Shown here: piece after piece, positions 49,556 to 59,366 of the stretch
Layout: each line of letters starts with the position of its first letter
How positions within the stretch are numbered: the first letter of the stretch is position 1
NCBI GenBank assembly: GCA_947624375.1
Contig: CANQKD010000007.1
Location: 1 to 64,000 of the forward strand
Reading direction: 5' to 3'
From: an uncultured Clostridia bacterium
Lineage (GTDB): Bacteria; Bacillota; Clostridia; Oscillospirales; Ruminococcaceae
DNA: 64,000 bases
The notes under the pieces: model-generated
Told to the model about the DNA's origin: nothing
The model's database searches: none
Seen by the model: the letters and a program-made list of their open reading frames with translations, nothing else
Program-made: the position numbers and the translations under genes

Positions 49556-50268
49556 GCTGCACCCTCGCTTTCTTGGGCATCATCAACGGGGAAAAGAACC
49601 GCGCCGACTGCTGCGGCTATCACGGTGCAGATTATTATTGCAAAGCCGGAAGACACCCTGTTTATCAGCGGCAGCCACTTAAAACAGCAGCTTAGCGCAA
49701 TACCCAGCATTACCACAAAGAAAATGCTCTTGTGCTTTTTCATAGGCGGAACGAATATTGCAACGAACATCCCGTAAATAGCGACCGACAGCGCCGACTG
49801 CACCGACGGCGGCAAAACATTGCCTGCCAAAGCTCCCAGAGCCGTGCCGAGCGACCATCCTACGAACGGTGTTGTGATAAGCCCTGCCATATACGCGGCG
49901 GTTACATCGCACAGCCTGCCGCTTGCAACTGCGAAAATCTCGTCCGTTACGCCGAAGCCTGCGAGCCAGCGTTTGCCTTTGGTGAAGTGCTTGTCAAGCT
50001 TCTGCGTGAGGGAGAGGGACATCAGCGCGTAACGCATATTGATGATTATCTGCGTCATGGCTATCTCAACGAGTGAGCCGCCTGCTGCGATCACGGATAT
50101 ACCCGCAAGCTGCCCTGCCGAGGTGAGGTTGGTCATCGAGATAAGCAGCGCTTCCCACCAGAAAAGACCATCGTTTACGGCTTTTATGCCAAAAGTGAAC
50201 GACACAGAAAGGTAGCCAAGCGCAATAGGTATGCCGTCGCGCATACCGCCTAAAAATCTGCCTTTCAT
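49552..50268 (-). CDS. azlC: AzlC-type branched-chain amino acid exporter subunit
   Basis: 238 residues with about six to seven TM helices. Family motifs: GIPIALGYLSVSFTFG, LTSAGQLAGISVIAAGGS, NMRYALMSLSL, GVTDEIFAVA. Forms a two-subunit exporter with AzlD. Start follows AAGGCGGTG. The C-terminal tail is short and acidic. Confidence 0.93.
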   Translation of the reverse strand: MKGRFLGGMRDGIPIALGYLSVSFTFGIKAVNDGLFWWEALLISMTNLTSAGQLAGISVIAAGGSLVEIAMTQIIINMRYALMSLSLTQKLDKHFTKGKRWLAGFGVTDEIFAVASGRLCDVTAAYMAGLITTPFVGWSLGTALGALAGNVLPPSVQSALSVAIYGMFVAIFVPPMKKHKSIFFVVMLGIALSCCFKWLPLINRVSSGFAIIICTVIAAAVGAVLFPVDDAQESEGAA

Positions 50269-50454
50269 ATGTAGTTCACCGCCTTTGGTAAATTGTTATA
50301 AGATGAATTATAGTTGCGCTGTCGCGCGGCGCTCACACATTGACCGCCTGACAAGCAGCCGGTCAAGTGCAGAAGAACCCTCTGCGAGGCTTCTTCCGAG
50401 CGCACACGTTGACCGCCACAACGCGCAAAGTTTTTAAACCCTGTCAAGAAAATA

Positions 50455-50768
50455 AAAGTTTTCGGTCAAGCCTTTTTCAAAAGGCTTGTCAGGTCGAGGG
50501 TGAAACCCTCGTCGCCGTCCGCAGACGGCGAAAGCCCCATACGGCAGGCGCTCTGCAAGGGGTGAATACTAAAACAGTCCTGTGGACTGTTTTAGTAGAG
50601 GGGCAGCGGTCGTAAACGACCGCGGGAAGAATTATTTCGCTTTTAATTTTTGGTGCGAAATAATTCTTCAGGCGTTCCCGTAGGGAACGCTGCTTCTGCA
50701 AGAGAGAGCCTCCCCTTTGAGAAGTCATATCTCTCTTTCCGCGTTCCATTCTGGAACGCCATACAATG
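50455..50768 (+). repeat. Modular hairpin element, long forward copy
   Basis: Stems here: AAGCC/GGCTT, CGAGGGTGAAACCCTCG, GTCCGCAGAC, AACAGTCC-TGT-GGACTGTT extended by ACTAA/TTAGT, CGGTCG-TAAA-CGACCG, GAAGAATTATTTCGC with its complement, GCGTTCCC-GTA-GGGAACGC, then TGCAAGAGA with a broken stem, and GCGTTCCATTCTGGAACGC. Confidence 0.7.
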
Positions 50769-51093
50769 TGAAAAATTCATAACGAGTAAAATGCGCAAAC
50801 GTATTGACACACTCAAAATGAGAAGAAAACCGAAGTACAGTGGGGCGTTGAACGAAAAAAGCCCGTCATACCGTAAGGTATGCGCCGCCGACCGTTTATG
50901 GCGGCGAGGAATTTTTTCTGCACTTGACCGACTGCTCGCAGGCGGTCAACGTGTGTGCTCCAGCAGGCTTGCGCGTAAGCGCGAACTTTAACAAAGCTAT
51001 TGCGCACGCAAGCGCGCGCAGGGAAAATAGTTAGGTCTTATCAAAGGAGAGGCTCAGCTATTAGAAGCAAGATAACTAGAGGCAAGAGGTTAG

Positions 51094-51480
51094 ATGAGCG
51101 TTTTGAAAAAGTTTTCGCAAAGTTATAAAAAGCAATTTCTTGCTTCTTGCCCTATTAGAAGTTAGAAATTAGAGGTTAGAAGTTAGAAATATTTTTCTCG
51201 ACATTGCACTAAATCACCATGCCTGCGCTCTGCCAAGAAGCAAGAGGCAAGATGAGCGTTTTGAAAAAGTTTTCGCAAAGCTATAAAAAGCAATTTCTTG
51301 CTTCTTGCCCTATTAGAAGTTAGAAATTAGAGGTTAGAAGTTAGAAATATTTTTCTCGACATTGCACTAAATCACCATGCCTGCGCTCTGCCAAGAAGCA
51401 AGAGGCAAGACGAGCATTTTGAAAAGTCTGCGCAAAGCTATAAAAAGCAATTTCTTGCCTCTTGCTTCTATTTAAACTGC
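51094..51480. repeat. 158-bp tandem direct repeat, about 2.4 copies
   Basis: The marker ATGAGCGTTTTGAAAAAG starts at 51094 and 51252, and a degenerate third copy begins near 51410. Each unit contains GCAAGAR heptamers, a GTTAGAR heptamer block and CTCGACATTGCACTAAATCA. Confidence 0.8.
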
Positions 51481-51719
51481 GGAAATGGCAAGCACGCGCA
51501 AAAGTCGCAAAACCATTTCTAACATCTAACATCTAACTTCTAACCTCTAGCAGCAGCGCGCACGCTGTGTCTTTGTGGGGCTCCGCCCCACGCCCCGTGA
51601 CCCTTTTGAAAAAGGGTCAATCGAAAACTTTTCCTTTCTTGACAAGGCTTAAAACCTTTGCGTACTGAGGGGTGTTGCGCAGCTCCGCAGGCTGCGCGTA
51701 AGCGCAAATTATACTAATT

Positions 51720-52610
51720 CTAGCTTAGTATCTGAGTACCGCAGTTATCTATTTTCAGCTCCTGTACTTTCCAGCCGGTGAGCCCTGCGTTATCCAGCGA
51801 AAACTGCATCTTGCCTGCAAAAAACTCGTTGTCCTCGTCTGCTATCGCCATTATCGTAGGTCCTGCGCCGCTGACATATGCGGCATACGCGCCGTGAGCA
51901 TAGGCGATCTCAAAAACTTCTTTTCCGCCCGGGATAAGTTCCATTCGGTAGGGCTGGTGAAGTCTGTCATCAACGCCCGTTTTAAGGTTCTCAAACTTGC
52001 CCGTCAACAGAGATGCCGAAAACAGTGCGGCTCTTGAAAGATTATAAACAGCATCGCGAAAGTCTATCTGCTTTGGCAGGCAGGCTCTCGCTTTTGTTGT
52101 GCTCAGTTCAAAATCGGGTATCACTGCGGCAAGTTTCAGCTTTGTAAACACTTCCTGCTTTACCCAGTGGACCTTTCTGCCGTCAAAAACAGCCGTGACT
52201 ATGCCGCCCAGAAGCGCGGGCGCTGTGTTGTCCGGGTGACCCTCTATCTGCGCGGAAAGATCGACTATATCGTCATTGCCTAAGGGCGATTTCAGCAGCT
52301 TGTTCGCGCCCACAAGCCCTGCGACTATACAAGCCGATGACGAACCCAGACCCCTTGTCATGGGTATATTGTTGGTCTGCTGTATTTTAAGACCGTGCAG
52401 CTTTTTGCCGCACACTTCAAAAAGGTCGCGCGCAGCAATATACACCATATTGCTCTCATCTGTCGGTATCTGCGTGCCGTCGGCGGAGATTATCTCGACT
52501 TTGTCGCTCTCCTCCATTTCGACGTAGTTATACAGGCTCACTGCCAGCCCGAGAGCATCAAAACCTGCACCGAGATTTGCGCTCGTTGCAGGTATTTTTA
52601 TGCTTATCAT
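51720..52610 (-). CDS. thrB: Homoserine kinase
   Basis: 296 residues. GHMP kinase that phosphorylates homoserine on the threonine branch. PATSANLGAGFDALGLA at the start, the ATP loop TRGLGSSSACIVAG and the C-terminal SGAGPTIMA are all present. Follows hom by 18 bp; thrC is not in the window. Start has GGAGTGAC upstream. Confidence 0.95.
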   Translation of the reverse strand: MISIKIPATSANLGAGFDALGLAVSLYNYVEMEESDKVEIISADGTQIPTDESNMVYIAARDLFEVCGKKLHGLKIQQTNNIPMTRGLGSSSACIVAGLVGANKLLKSPLGNDDIVDLSAQIEGHPDNTAPALLGGIVTAVFDGRKVHWVKQEVFTKLKLAAVIPDFELSTTKARACLPKQIDFRDAVYNLSRAALFSASLLTGKFENLKTGVDDRLHQPYRMELIPGGKEVFEIAYAHGAYAAYVSGAGPTIMAIADEDNEFFAGKMQFSLDNAGLTGWKVQELKIDNCGTQILS

Positions 52611-52628
52611 TATAATGTCACTCCGTTA

Positions 52629-53870
52629 TTACAGAAGCCTTATCTTGCTTTCTATACTGAGAGAATGTGAAAGTATAGCAAGGCTCTTGTCTATATCTGC
52701 CTCTTTCATGAAAGGAGTTATGAACGCAGCTTCTTCAACGCTCTTGCTCATGCGTCTGTCAAGGAAAATAAGACCGCCGAACATCTCCGAGAGCTCCTTG
52801 CATTTTTTCTGGGCGTCCTCGCCTTTTACCCTTACATACATAGCGGCTTCGTCTTCTTTGTAAGGAAGAAGCATATCATCTTGCGCCTGCTGCCAGTATA
52901 CGCCGATGTTCGTTCCCTTGTGCCGCAAAGCATCTATAACGTCGCCCACGACTGCCGAAGCGGTAGGCAGCTTGCCTGCGCCCCTGCCGTAGAACACCGC
53001 ATCGCCTATGCCGTCGCCTTTTACGCATATTGCATTGTATACATCGTCAACGTGCGCGAGCATATGCTTTTTGGGAACAAGCCTCGGGCAGACCTTTGCT
53101 GCAATTCTGCCGTCGTTTGTCTGCTTTACAGAGCCTATCAGCTTTATAACGTAACCTGCAACATCGGCATAGTCAACATCTGCCATGGTTATTTTTGAAA
53201 TACCCGAGCAGTGTATCTTTTCGGGGTCTATCTGTTTGCCGTAAGCAAGAGAGCCCAGAATACATATTTTTCTGCAGGCATCGTGACCCTCAACATCGGC
53301 GGTGGGGTCTGCCTCGGCATAGCCGTTTGCCTGCGCCTGTTTGAGAGCTTCTTCAAAAGACAGCTGCTCTTTTATCATCTTAGTAAGGATAAAGTTTGTA
53401 GTGCCGTTGAGAATACCTGTTATCTCCTGAATGGTGTTGCCAGAAAGACATCTGTAGATAGGTCCTATTATAGGAATGCCGCCGCCAACGCTTGCCTCAA
53501 ACAGATAGTTGCAGTTGTGCTCTTTGGCAATGGCTAAAAGTTCCGCGCCTTTTTTGGCTACAAGCTCTTTGTTCGATGTTACAACGCTCTTTCCTGCCTC
53601 CAGCAGAGCCCTTGTATAGCTGTATGCAAAAGTCGCTCCGCCTGCCGATTCAACGACCACCTCAACTTCGGGGTCGTGCAGAAGAATGTTGAAATCTTTC
53701 ACCAACTTATCCGCATAGGGGCTGTCAGGGAAATCTTTAAGATCTAAAATATAGCCAAGCTCGATGGGAGAGCCCACGCGCTTTTCTATCTTCTCACGAT
53801 TCATCTCAAACAGCTCCACCGTGCCCGAGCCTACTACTCCGTATCCTATTACTGCTATCTTTCTGCTCAT
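52629..53870 (-). CDS. hom: Homoserine dehydrogenase
   Basis: 413 residues. Reduces aspartate semialdehyde to homoserine. N-terminal Rossmann motif GYGVVGSGT, VTSNKELVA, the catalytic-domain NGTTNFILTKM and GYAEADPTADVEGHDACRK, then a C-terminal ACT domain (about 340-413) for feedback control. The start at 53870 is chosen because it begins MSRKIAVIGYGVVG with AAAGGAC upstream; the longer frame overlaps the ACT gene region. Confidence 0.95.
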   Translation of the reverse strand: MSRKIAVIGYGVVGSGTVELFEMNREKIEKRVGSPIELGYILDLKDFPDSPYADKLVKDFNILLHDPEVEVVVESAGGATFAYSYTRALLEAGKSVVTSNKELVAKKGAELLAIAKEHNCNYLFEASVGGGIPIIGPIYRCLSGNTIQEITGILNGTTNFILTKMIKEQLSFEEALKQAQANGYAEADPTADVEGHDACRKICILGSLAYGKQIDPEKIHCSGISKITMADVDYADVAGYVIKLIGSVKQTNDGRIAAKVCPRLVPKKHMLAHVDDVYNAICVKGDGIGDAVFYGRGAGKLPTASAVVGDVIDALRHKGTNIGVYWQQAQDDMLLPYKEDEAAMYVRVKGEDAQKKCKELSEMFGGLIFLDRRMSKSVEEAAFITPFMKEADIDKSLAILSHSLSIESKIRLL

Positions 53871-53919
53871 TTTTAAAAGTCCTTTCATTACAATGATATG
53901 TTTATATTTCTGCCGCCGT

Positions 53920-54378
53920 TCATTCGCCTGCAATAAGTTTTACGCTAACAACGCCGTCTATCTTCGCAAGTTCTTTCTGTATTACAGAAGTATCCATCTG
54001 TGCGCCCTCAAAGCGAAACGACACCGTTACCGCCGCTACCGAATCCACAGGAATGTTCTGATTGACGGTAAGAATGTTCACGCTGTACTCATACAGCTTT
54101 GATATTATTGCCGACAGCACGCCCTTTTCGTCACGCAGGACGAAATAAAGCGAGATTATTTTGTTTGTAAGCTTTTCGGCATATGTGAAAACGCTGTCTT
54201 TATACTTGTAATAAGCACTGCGAGATATGCCAACCGCCTTGCAGGCCTCGGTAGAATTTTTGGCATCTCCGCGCGCTTTCATGCGTTTTGCCTCAAGCAC
54301 TTTCAGTATTATTTCGGGAAGCACCTCGCTGTTTACCACTACAAGACCGTTTTCGCCGCTTTCATTGCGCTCAGGCAT
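53920..54378 (-). CDS. ACT domain protein, UPF0735/PheB type
   Basis: 152 residues. An N-terminal helix-turn-helix-like segment (TEACKAVGISRSAYYKYKDSVF) and a C-terminal ACT domain (about 75-150: SLYFVLRDEKGVLSAIISKLYEYSVNILTVNQ). The family is often encoded just before hom, as here, and is thought to sense an amino acid; its target is unknown. Start at 54378 after GGAGGTG. Confidence 0.9.
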   Translation of the reverse strand: MPERNESGENGLVVVNSEVLPEIILKVLEAKRMKARGDAKNSTEACKAVGISRSAYYKYKDSVFTYAEKLTNKIISLYFVLRDEKGVLSAIISKLYEYSVNILTVNQNIPVDSVAAVTVSFRFEGAQMDTSVIQKELAKIDGVVSVKLIAGE

Positions 54379-54422
54379 ATGAAGTACACCTCCTGCAAAC
54401 AGATGTATTTGCTGCACATACA

Positions 54423-54451
54423 AATATAACATATCCAAGGCGGTTTGTCAA
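54423..54451 (-). promoter_or_regulatory. Promoter of the UPF0735-hom-thrB operon
   Basis: Minus strand TTGACA (54446-54451), 17 bp, TATATT (54423-54428). No attenuator or leader peptide for threonine was recognised. Confidence 0.8.
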
Positions 54452-54778
54452 TCGTCATTTTGACAGTTTTACAGAAAAAAACACGCTTTCTTTGGCTAAA
54501 AGTACGCAATGGCAAAATTTAGGCGGAATCTTATACAATATCAACAAATAAATAAGCATAAAATTGTGCAAAAGGTAGAAATAAAAAGAAATTTGAAAAT
54601 TTCTGTAACATTTTGCGCTTTTCGTGTGTATATATTAGTGAAGGCTTTTTTAATGAGGGGGAGTCTGCCCTGAAAGCGGCATAAAAGATCTGAAATTTTT
54701 CCCCAAAAAACAGCCGGCTCTTTGTCGGCAGCAATGATCATGCCTTCGACAATTGTTGCAATAAAAAATCTACAAAGC
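54452..54778. other. Gene-free AT-rich stretch
   Basis: I see no credible gene. A 79-codon frame on the minus strand (54541-54780) has no ribosome site and unusual composition for this genome. No modular repeats are present here, unlike most other gaps. Confidence 0.5.
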
Positions 54779-54818
54779 AACAGCGGACATCGCCATTACT
54801 GGTGGTGCCCGCTGTTGT
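54779..54818 (-). terminator. Terminator of the GH36-GH74 operon
   Basis: AACAGCGG and CCGCTGTT with inner CACCACC/TGGCGATG-type pairing form a long stem; on the minus strand it is followed by a T-rich run (CTTTGTAGATTTTTTATT). Confidence 0.7.
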
Positions 54819-54836
54819 GTTATGCTGCGCTTGTGT

Positions 54837-57095
54837 TCAGCTGTTTACATTGCCCATTATTATTCCTCTGCCGTTGGTTGAGATATAGCATCTGCCGTAA
54901 ACTTTGGGGTCGCCGACTATTTTGTTGTTGACATTGCCCCAGCGCTCGGTGTCGTCGTTTATCTTTTTCCAGGTCGTGCCGCCGTCGTCCGACATATACA
55001 CGCCCCAGCCCTGCTCGCCTGCCGCGCCTATTATGTACACAGCCATGCTGTCAGAACCCTCTGCGCCTTTGCCAAGACCTATGGCATATGCCTCGGTAAT
55101 ATCGGCTGAAACTCTTACGGGGGCATCATTTTTTGACATATCCATTTTAAACACCGTGCCGCCAGATGCCAGCCACACCTCGTTTGCTTTTTCGCTGCTT
55201 GCAACCATTTCACACTTTGTCATAAGCATTGCGGTAACGTATTCAAAGGTCTTGCCGCCGTCTTCAGATCTGTAAAAACTGCCGTCTTTTACTGCATAGT
55301 AGCGCATCGGGTCAACGCCGTCGGCAATAAACTGCGCGCCGCCCGGCAGACCGTCACAAAGTGTCCAGGTCTTGCCGAAGTCGCTTGTAACATACCCTTG
55401 CGAGCCTATAACGCCCGGCATCCATATAAACGATGAACCGTCGCAAGCCATAGCCACCTGACCTCCGCCTTTGCCGCTTTCGCCCTCGGGGAGCGTTTCA
55501 ACATACTGCCAGGTGTCGCCGCTGTCGGTGCTGTAGGTAACGGGTTTATCGCCCTGTTCTGTAGCTCTTACAACATACTGAGCGGCATCATCGGCAGCCG
55601 CTAAGTCGGTAGATGCAAAATCGCCGAAATGCTGCTGCGGAGGGGTATTTACATCATCATGCCTGAAACCGTAAACATCGCCCATAGTGGAATAAAGCTC
55701 GGGACCGTTTGGGTCGCTTGGCGAAACTATATCAAAGATCGCACATTCTTCAACTCCCATAGCGCGGACATCTATCTTCATATCGCCCGTTTTTACGGCT
55801 GAGAGATTGCTTGTGCCGTAAACGGTAGCACCCGTGCCGTACATAAGTTCTTCCGTATTGAAAGGATTCAGTGCCAGTGCGGAAGTCCACCAGCCGAGTT
55901 TGAGCTGACCGTGCCATTCAAGCCACGGGGCGTTTGAAACGTCCATGGTGTAGTTGTTTTCTTTGCTGCTAAGATCCCAGAAGCCTGTCCACGTTTCGCC
56001 GCCGTCGTAAGAAACAAGGATATTATCCTGCGGCACCCAGCAGCAAATCGTTGAAATGACTACAGTATCACCCTGAACGTCAAGACCGCAGTAGGCATAC
56101 TCGGCAGGGGTTATGTTTTTTACCTCGCCGGTGGAGATGTTTATTTTGCATACATCGCCTTTGCTTGCATCGTTGGGGAAAGCCTTATCTGCATATGTAA
56201 CATACAAAAAGCCGTTTGAAACTTTGCCTTCATAGGGGTAGCGTGCGGCTCTTTCGGCGGTGCTGGGGTTTGAGCCTGCTATGGCAGTCCACGTTTCGCC
56301 GCCGTCATCGCTGCGGAAGATGTTGTCTTCATTGCCAAGAGCAGCGCCTACAAATATGGTTTTTGTAGCCTCTCCCTTTTCAGAGCTCGATTTATCGAAC
56401 GCCACGAAAGTAAGTCCCATTGAAGCGCCGTCGGCGGTCATTTTGCCTTTGGTAGGGAAAGATTCGACAGGCTGCCATGTAACACCATAGTCTTCAGAGC
56501 GGTAAAGCCCCTCGGTTCGTGAGCCGAAATATATAATTCTGTTGTCATTGGGGTCAACTGCCAAGCGTTCGCCTGCGCCCCTGCCAAGCTCGTTGCCGCC
56601 AACACCGAAAGGCAGGTCGGCTTTTACCCAGTTTTTGCCGTAGTCGCTGGAAGAAAGTATCGCGCCGTTGCCCTGCGACATATACGTTCCGCAGGCAATA
56701 TACACCCTGTTCGGTTCAACGGGGTCGGTAGCTATAGATTCAATGCCGTTGAGATTCCAGTCGTCTGCGCCTATGCAGTCGGTGATGCACTCCCAGCGTT
56801 TGGTATCTTTGCTTAGCCTGTATGCGCCGCCCATATCGGTGCGCAGATAGGCAAGCCCCTCTTCGGTAGGGTTGTAGATTATGCCGGGTATGTAACCGCC
56901 GCCGACTATCTGAACGTTGCCCCAGGTCCAGCCGGTGTCGATATCCTCGCCGTTGTAGTAGTTTACATCTTCTTTCTTTTCGCCTTCACCGCCCGAAGAT
57001 GAGTGGTCTTTTCCTGCGCATGAAGCCATGCAGCCTGCCGCCGTTACAGCCGCAAGCATTATCGCCGCATAGCGAAATAAATTTCTGCGTTTCAT
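54837..57095 (-). CDS. GH74 xyloglucanase-type lipoprotein
   Basis: 752 residues. Signal peptide with two candidate lipidation cysteines (AAGC at 22, MASC at 26), so surface anchored. Two seven-bladed propeller halves with BNR/Asp-box repeats (SSSDYGKNW, RSEDYGVTW, RSDDGGETW, YSTDSGDTW). The N-terminal pattern YLRTDMGGAYR contains the family's catalytic Asp (Asp87), followed by GVESIATDP-like and GRGAGERLAVDPN blocks typical of GH74. Cleaves xyloglucan backbones. Start at 57095 after AAAGAGGTG. Second gene of the operon. Confidence 0.93.
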   Translation of the reverse strand: MKRRNLFRYAAIMLAAVTAAGCMASCAGKDHSSSGGEGEKKEDVNYYNGEDIDTGWTWGNVQIVGGGYIPGIIYNPTEEGLAYLRTDMGGAYRLSKDTKRWECITDCIGADDWNLNGIESIATDPVEPNRVYIACGTYMSQGNGAILSSSDYGKNWVKADLPFGVGGNELGRGAGERLAVDPNDNRIIYFGSRTEGLYRSEDYGVTWQPVESFPTKGKMTADGASMGLTFVAFDKSSSEKGEATKTIFVGAALGNEDNIFRSDDGGETWTAIAGSNPSTAERAARYPYEGKVSNGFLYVTYADKAFPNDASKGDVCKINISTGEVKNITPAEYAYCGLDVQGDTVVISTICCWVPQDNILVSYDGGETWTGFWDLSSKENNYTMDVSNAPWLEWHGQLKLGWWTSALALNPFNTEELMYGTGATVYGTSNLSAVKTGDMKIDVRAMGVEECAIFDIVSPSDPNGPELYSTMGDVYGFRHDDVNTPPQQHFGDFASTDLAAADDAAQYVVRATEQGDKPVTYSTDSGDTWQYVETLPEGESGKGGGQVAMACDGSSFIWMPGVIGSQGYVTSDFGKTWTLCDGLPGGAQFIADGVDPMRYYAVKDGSFYRSEDGGKTFEYVTAMLMTKCEMVASSEKANEVWLASGGTVFKMDMSKNDAPVRVSADITEAYAIGLGKGAEGSDSMAVYIIGAAGEQGWGVYMSDDGGTTWKKINDDTERWGNVNNKIVGDPKVYGRCYISTNGRGIIMGNVNS

Positions 57096-57115
57096 AAAAT
57101 ACACCTCTTTCAAAG

Positions 57116-59305
57116 TTATGCTCTTATAAAATGGTACAGCCTGCTCTGGTAGTCGCCCCACAGGTTTGCAATGTTTATGCCTGCGTTCATAAGCGCCGCG
57201 CCGGATATCTTCACATCGGGGCTGCTTTCTTCATAGTAATATGCGTTCTCGTCAAGACCTTTCAGCTTTATCCTGCGTGAGCGCTCGTTGGGTCTGCCGA
57301 GGACCTGAACAAACTCCAGCAGAGCCTCGCTCTTGTCTTTCGCGGTGAACATCCAGGCATCCCAGGTGTTGTCTTTGAACATATTGCCTATGCGGTAGTG
57401 GTCGCCTGTGCGCACAAGGCTGTTATATTTGTTGAATGTTTCTATCTGACGGGGTATCATGTCTCTGTCCTGCTGCGGTATGCGAGTTACATCGAGCTCA
57501 TAGCCGAAAGTGCCCACCAGAGCCACATTGCCGCGCGTTTCAAACGGCGTGTTCCTGCCAACGGTGTGATTGGGGCAGTCTGAAACGTGCGCACCCATTG
57601 CCGAGCAGGGGTAGCAAAGCGATGTGCCATACTGGATCTTAAGGCGCTCTATCGCATCGGTATCGTCTGAGCACCATATCTGCGGAGAATAGTACAGCAT
57701 ACCTGCGTCAAATCTTGCGCCGCCGCCCGAGCAGTTTTCAAGAAGTATATAAGGGTAATCTGTGGTCAGGCGTTCCATAAGGTCGTAAACGCCCAGAACG
57801 TATCTGTGCCACAGTTCTTTCTGCCTCTCTTTCGGCAAAGCGGCAGAGCCTGCCTCGGTTATCTGGCGGTTCATATCCCACTTTATGTACTCGATGTGCG
57901 CGTTATCTAAAATATTCCTCATCAAAGAATATATGTAGTCGCGCACTTCCTTGCGTGAGTAATCAAGAACATACTGTTCGCGGCAGAGGGTGAGGGGTCT
58001 GCTCTTGACCTGTATCGCCCAGTCGGGGTGAGCCTTGAAAAGCTCTGAATCAGGCGAGACCATTTCGGGCTCAAACCAGATGCCGAACTTCATTCCGCGC
58101 TTGTTTACCTCGTCTACAAGGTGTTTCAAGCCGCCGTTTATCTTCTTTTCGTATACGAACCAGTCGCCGAGCGAGCTGTTGTCGCTGTCGCGGTGACCGA
58201 ACCAGCCGTCGTCCATAACCAGCATTTCTATGCCCAGTTTTGATGCCTCGTCTGCAATGTTTATAAGCTTTTCGGTGTTGAAGTCAAAGTATGTAGCCTC
58301 CCAGTTGTTTATTAGAACGGGGCGGCGCTTGTCTTTATACTGACCGCGTATAAGGTGCTGCCTGTAAAGGTCGTGGAATGTGCGCGACATTTTGCCTATG
58401 CCGCCGCATGAATACACCATTACCACCTCGGGGGCGACAAACTCTTCACCGCTTTCTAAAAGCCACGAAAAATCGGCATGATTTATACCCATTATAAAGC
58501 GCGTTTTCTTGTGCTGTGTAACTTCTGCCTGAGCTATAAAGTTGCCCGAATACACAAAACTAAAGCCGTATGCCTCGCCGATATCTTCATCGGCACTGTG
58601 AGAGACCAGAGCTACAAACGGGTTGTTCTGGTGGGAGCTTTCGCCGCGCATTGAGTCTATAAGCTGCTTGCCGTGGTGAAGCGGCGTGCGCTCTACATGC
58701 CTTTCTCTCGCCCACGAGCCGTTGAGAGTTATCATATCAAAATTGCAGTCATCAAACTCAACGCAGGCAGAAAGAGCCTTGGTGAGCGTTACGGGCTTGT
58801 CACCGCAGTTTTTGAATTTAACGCTGCGCGTTATAACGTCAAGGTCTTCAAAAGCCGTATACAAAAGCGTTGCCCTAAGACCTACCGCCTTGTCAACGCA
58901 CTCTATTTCAAGAGTAGAAGCTTCGTTTTCGTCTGCAAATGTGGCAGGCAGACCCGTGAGCTTTGGTTTGCCGCTGTAGATCTTATGCGAAACATACTCT
59001 AAATTGCAGGTAGAGCAGCCGTTTTCATCGGTTATTTTAAGTGCGCAGTCGCGGTAATCACCCGTGCCGAATGTGGGGTACTCCATAGGCAGGGTGTCAA
59101 GGTAAGAAGCCCTGTCGCGGTCGTTTGTAAGCGGAGTAAAAGGGCTTTCGTCCAGCCGCAGAAGATAGGTAAGGTCTTCGTTCGGCAGGCGTTTGCCGAA
59201 ATAAACGTGCGCAAGGTAGCCGCACGGCGCAACAGCCAGAATATAGCTCGTATCCTTGGCGCAGATGTTAAAGCTTTGTGATCTTTCGTTATAATATATT
59301 CCCAT
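57116..59305 (-). CDS. Alpha-galactosidase, GH36
   Basis: 729 residues, full length. An N-terminal beta-sandwich is followed by a TIM barrel with LVMDDGWFGHRDSDNSSLGDW, FGIWFEPEMVSPDS, the nucleophile Asp477 in YIKWDMNR, LENCSGGGARFD and the acid/base region SDDTDA (546-551). No signal peptide, so it acts in the cytoplasm on imported oligosaccharides. Start after GAGGAGATATT. It precedes the GH74 gene by 20 bp; no transporter is linked. Confidence 0.95.
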   Translation of the reverse strand: MGIYYNERSQSFNICAKDTSYILAVAPCGYLAHVYFGKRLPNEDLTYLLRLDESPFTPLTNDRDRASYLDTLPMEYPTFGTGDYRDCALKITDENGCSTCNLEYVSHKIYSGKPKLTGLPATFADENEASTLEIECVDKAVGLRATLLYTAFEDLDVITRSVKFKNCGDKPVTLTKALSACVEFDDCNFDMITLNGSWARERHVERTPLHHGKQLIDSMRGESSHQNNPFVALVSHSADEDIGEAYGFSFVYSGNFIAQAEVTQHKKTRFIMGINHADFSWLLESGEEFVAPEVVMVYSCGGIGKMSRTFHDLYRQHLIRGQYKDKRRPVLINNWEATYFDFNTEKLINIADEASKLGIEMLVMDDGWFGHRDSDNSSLGDWFVYEKKINGGLKHLVDEVNKRGMKFGIWFEPEMVSPDSELFKAHPDWAIQVKSRPLTLCREQYVLDYSRKEVRDYIYSLMRNILDNAHIEYIKWDMNRQITEAGSAALPKERQKELWHRYVLGVYDLMERLTTDYPYILLENCSGGGARFDAGMLYYSPQIWCSDDTDAIERLKIQYGTSLCYPCSAMGAHVSDCPNHTVGRNTPFETRGNVALVGTFGYELDVTRIPQQDRDMIPRQIETFNKYNSLVRTGDHYRIGNMFKDNTWDAWMFTAKDKSEALLEFVQVLGRPNERSRRIKLKGLDENAYYYEESSPDVKISGAALMNAGINIANLWGDYQSRLYHFIRA

Positions 59306-59338
59306 AGAAATATCTCCTCAAATAAATTTTACATAATA

Positions 59339-59366
59339 ATTATAGCACATCTGCCCGATATTTCAA
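59339..59366 (-). promoter_or_regulatory. Promoter of the GH36-GH74 operon
   Basis: Minus strand TTGAAA (59361-59366), 16 bp, TATAAT (59339-59344). No clear operator recognised. Confidence 0.65.

Larger units (their letters stand above)
50269..51719. repeat. 1.45-kb repeat island between azlC and thrB
   Basis: No gene. It holds a TTGACCG...CGGTCAA hairpin (about 50339-50367), a forward modular element (50455-50768), the inverse copy of the 42.6-kb hairpin set (CATACC/GGTATG in place of CACACC/GGTGTG, about 50845-50965), GNRA hairpins near 50972 and 51694, and a 158-bp tandem repeat. Confidence 0.7.

Noticed and set aside
54541-54780. 79-codon frame on the minus strand
   Set aside because: No ribosome site, no recognisable motif, and odd composition in an AT-rich gap.
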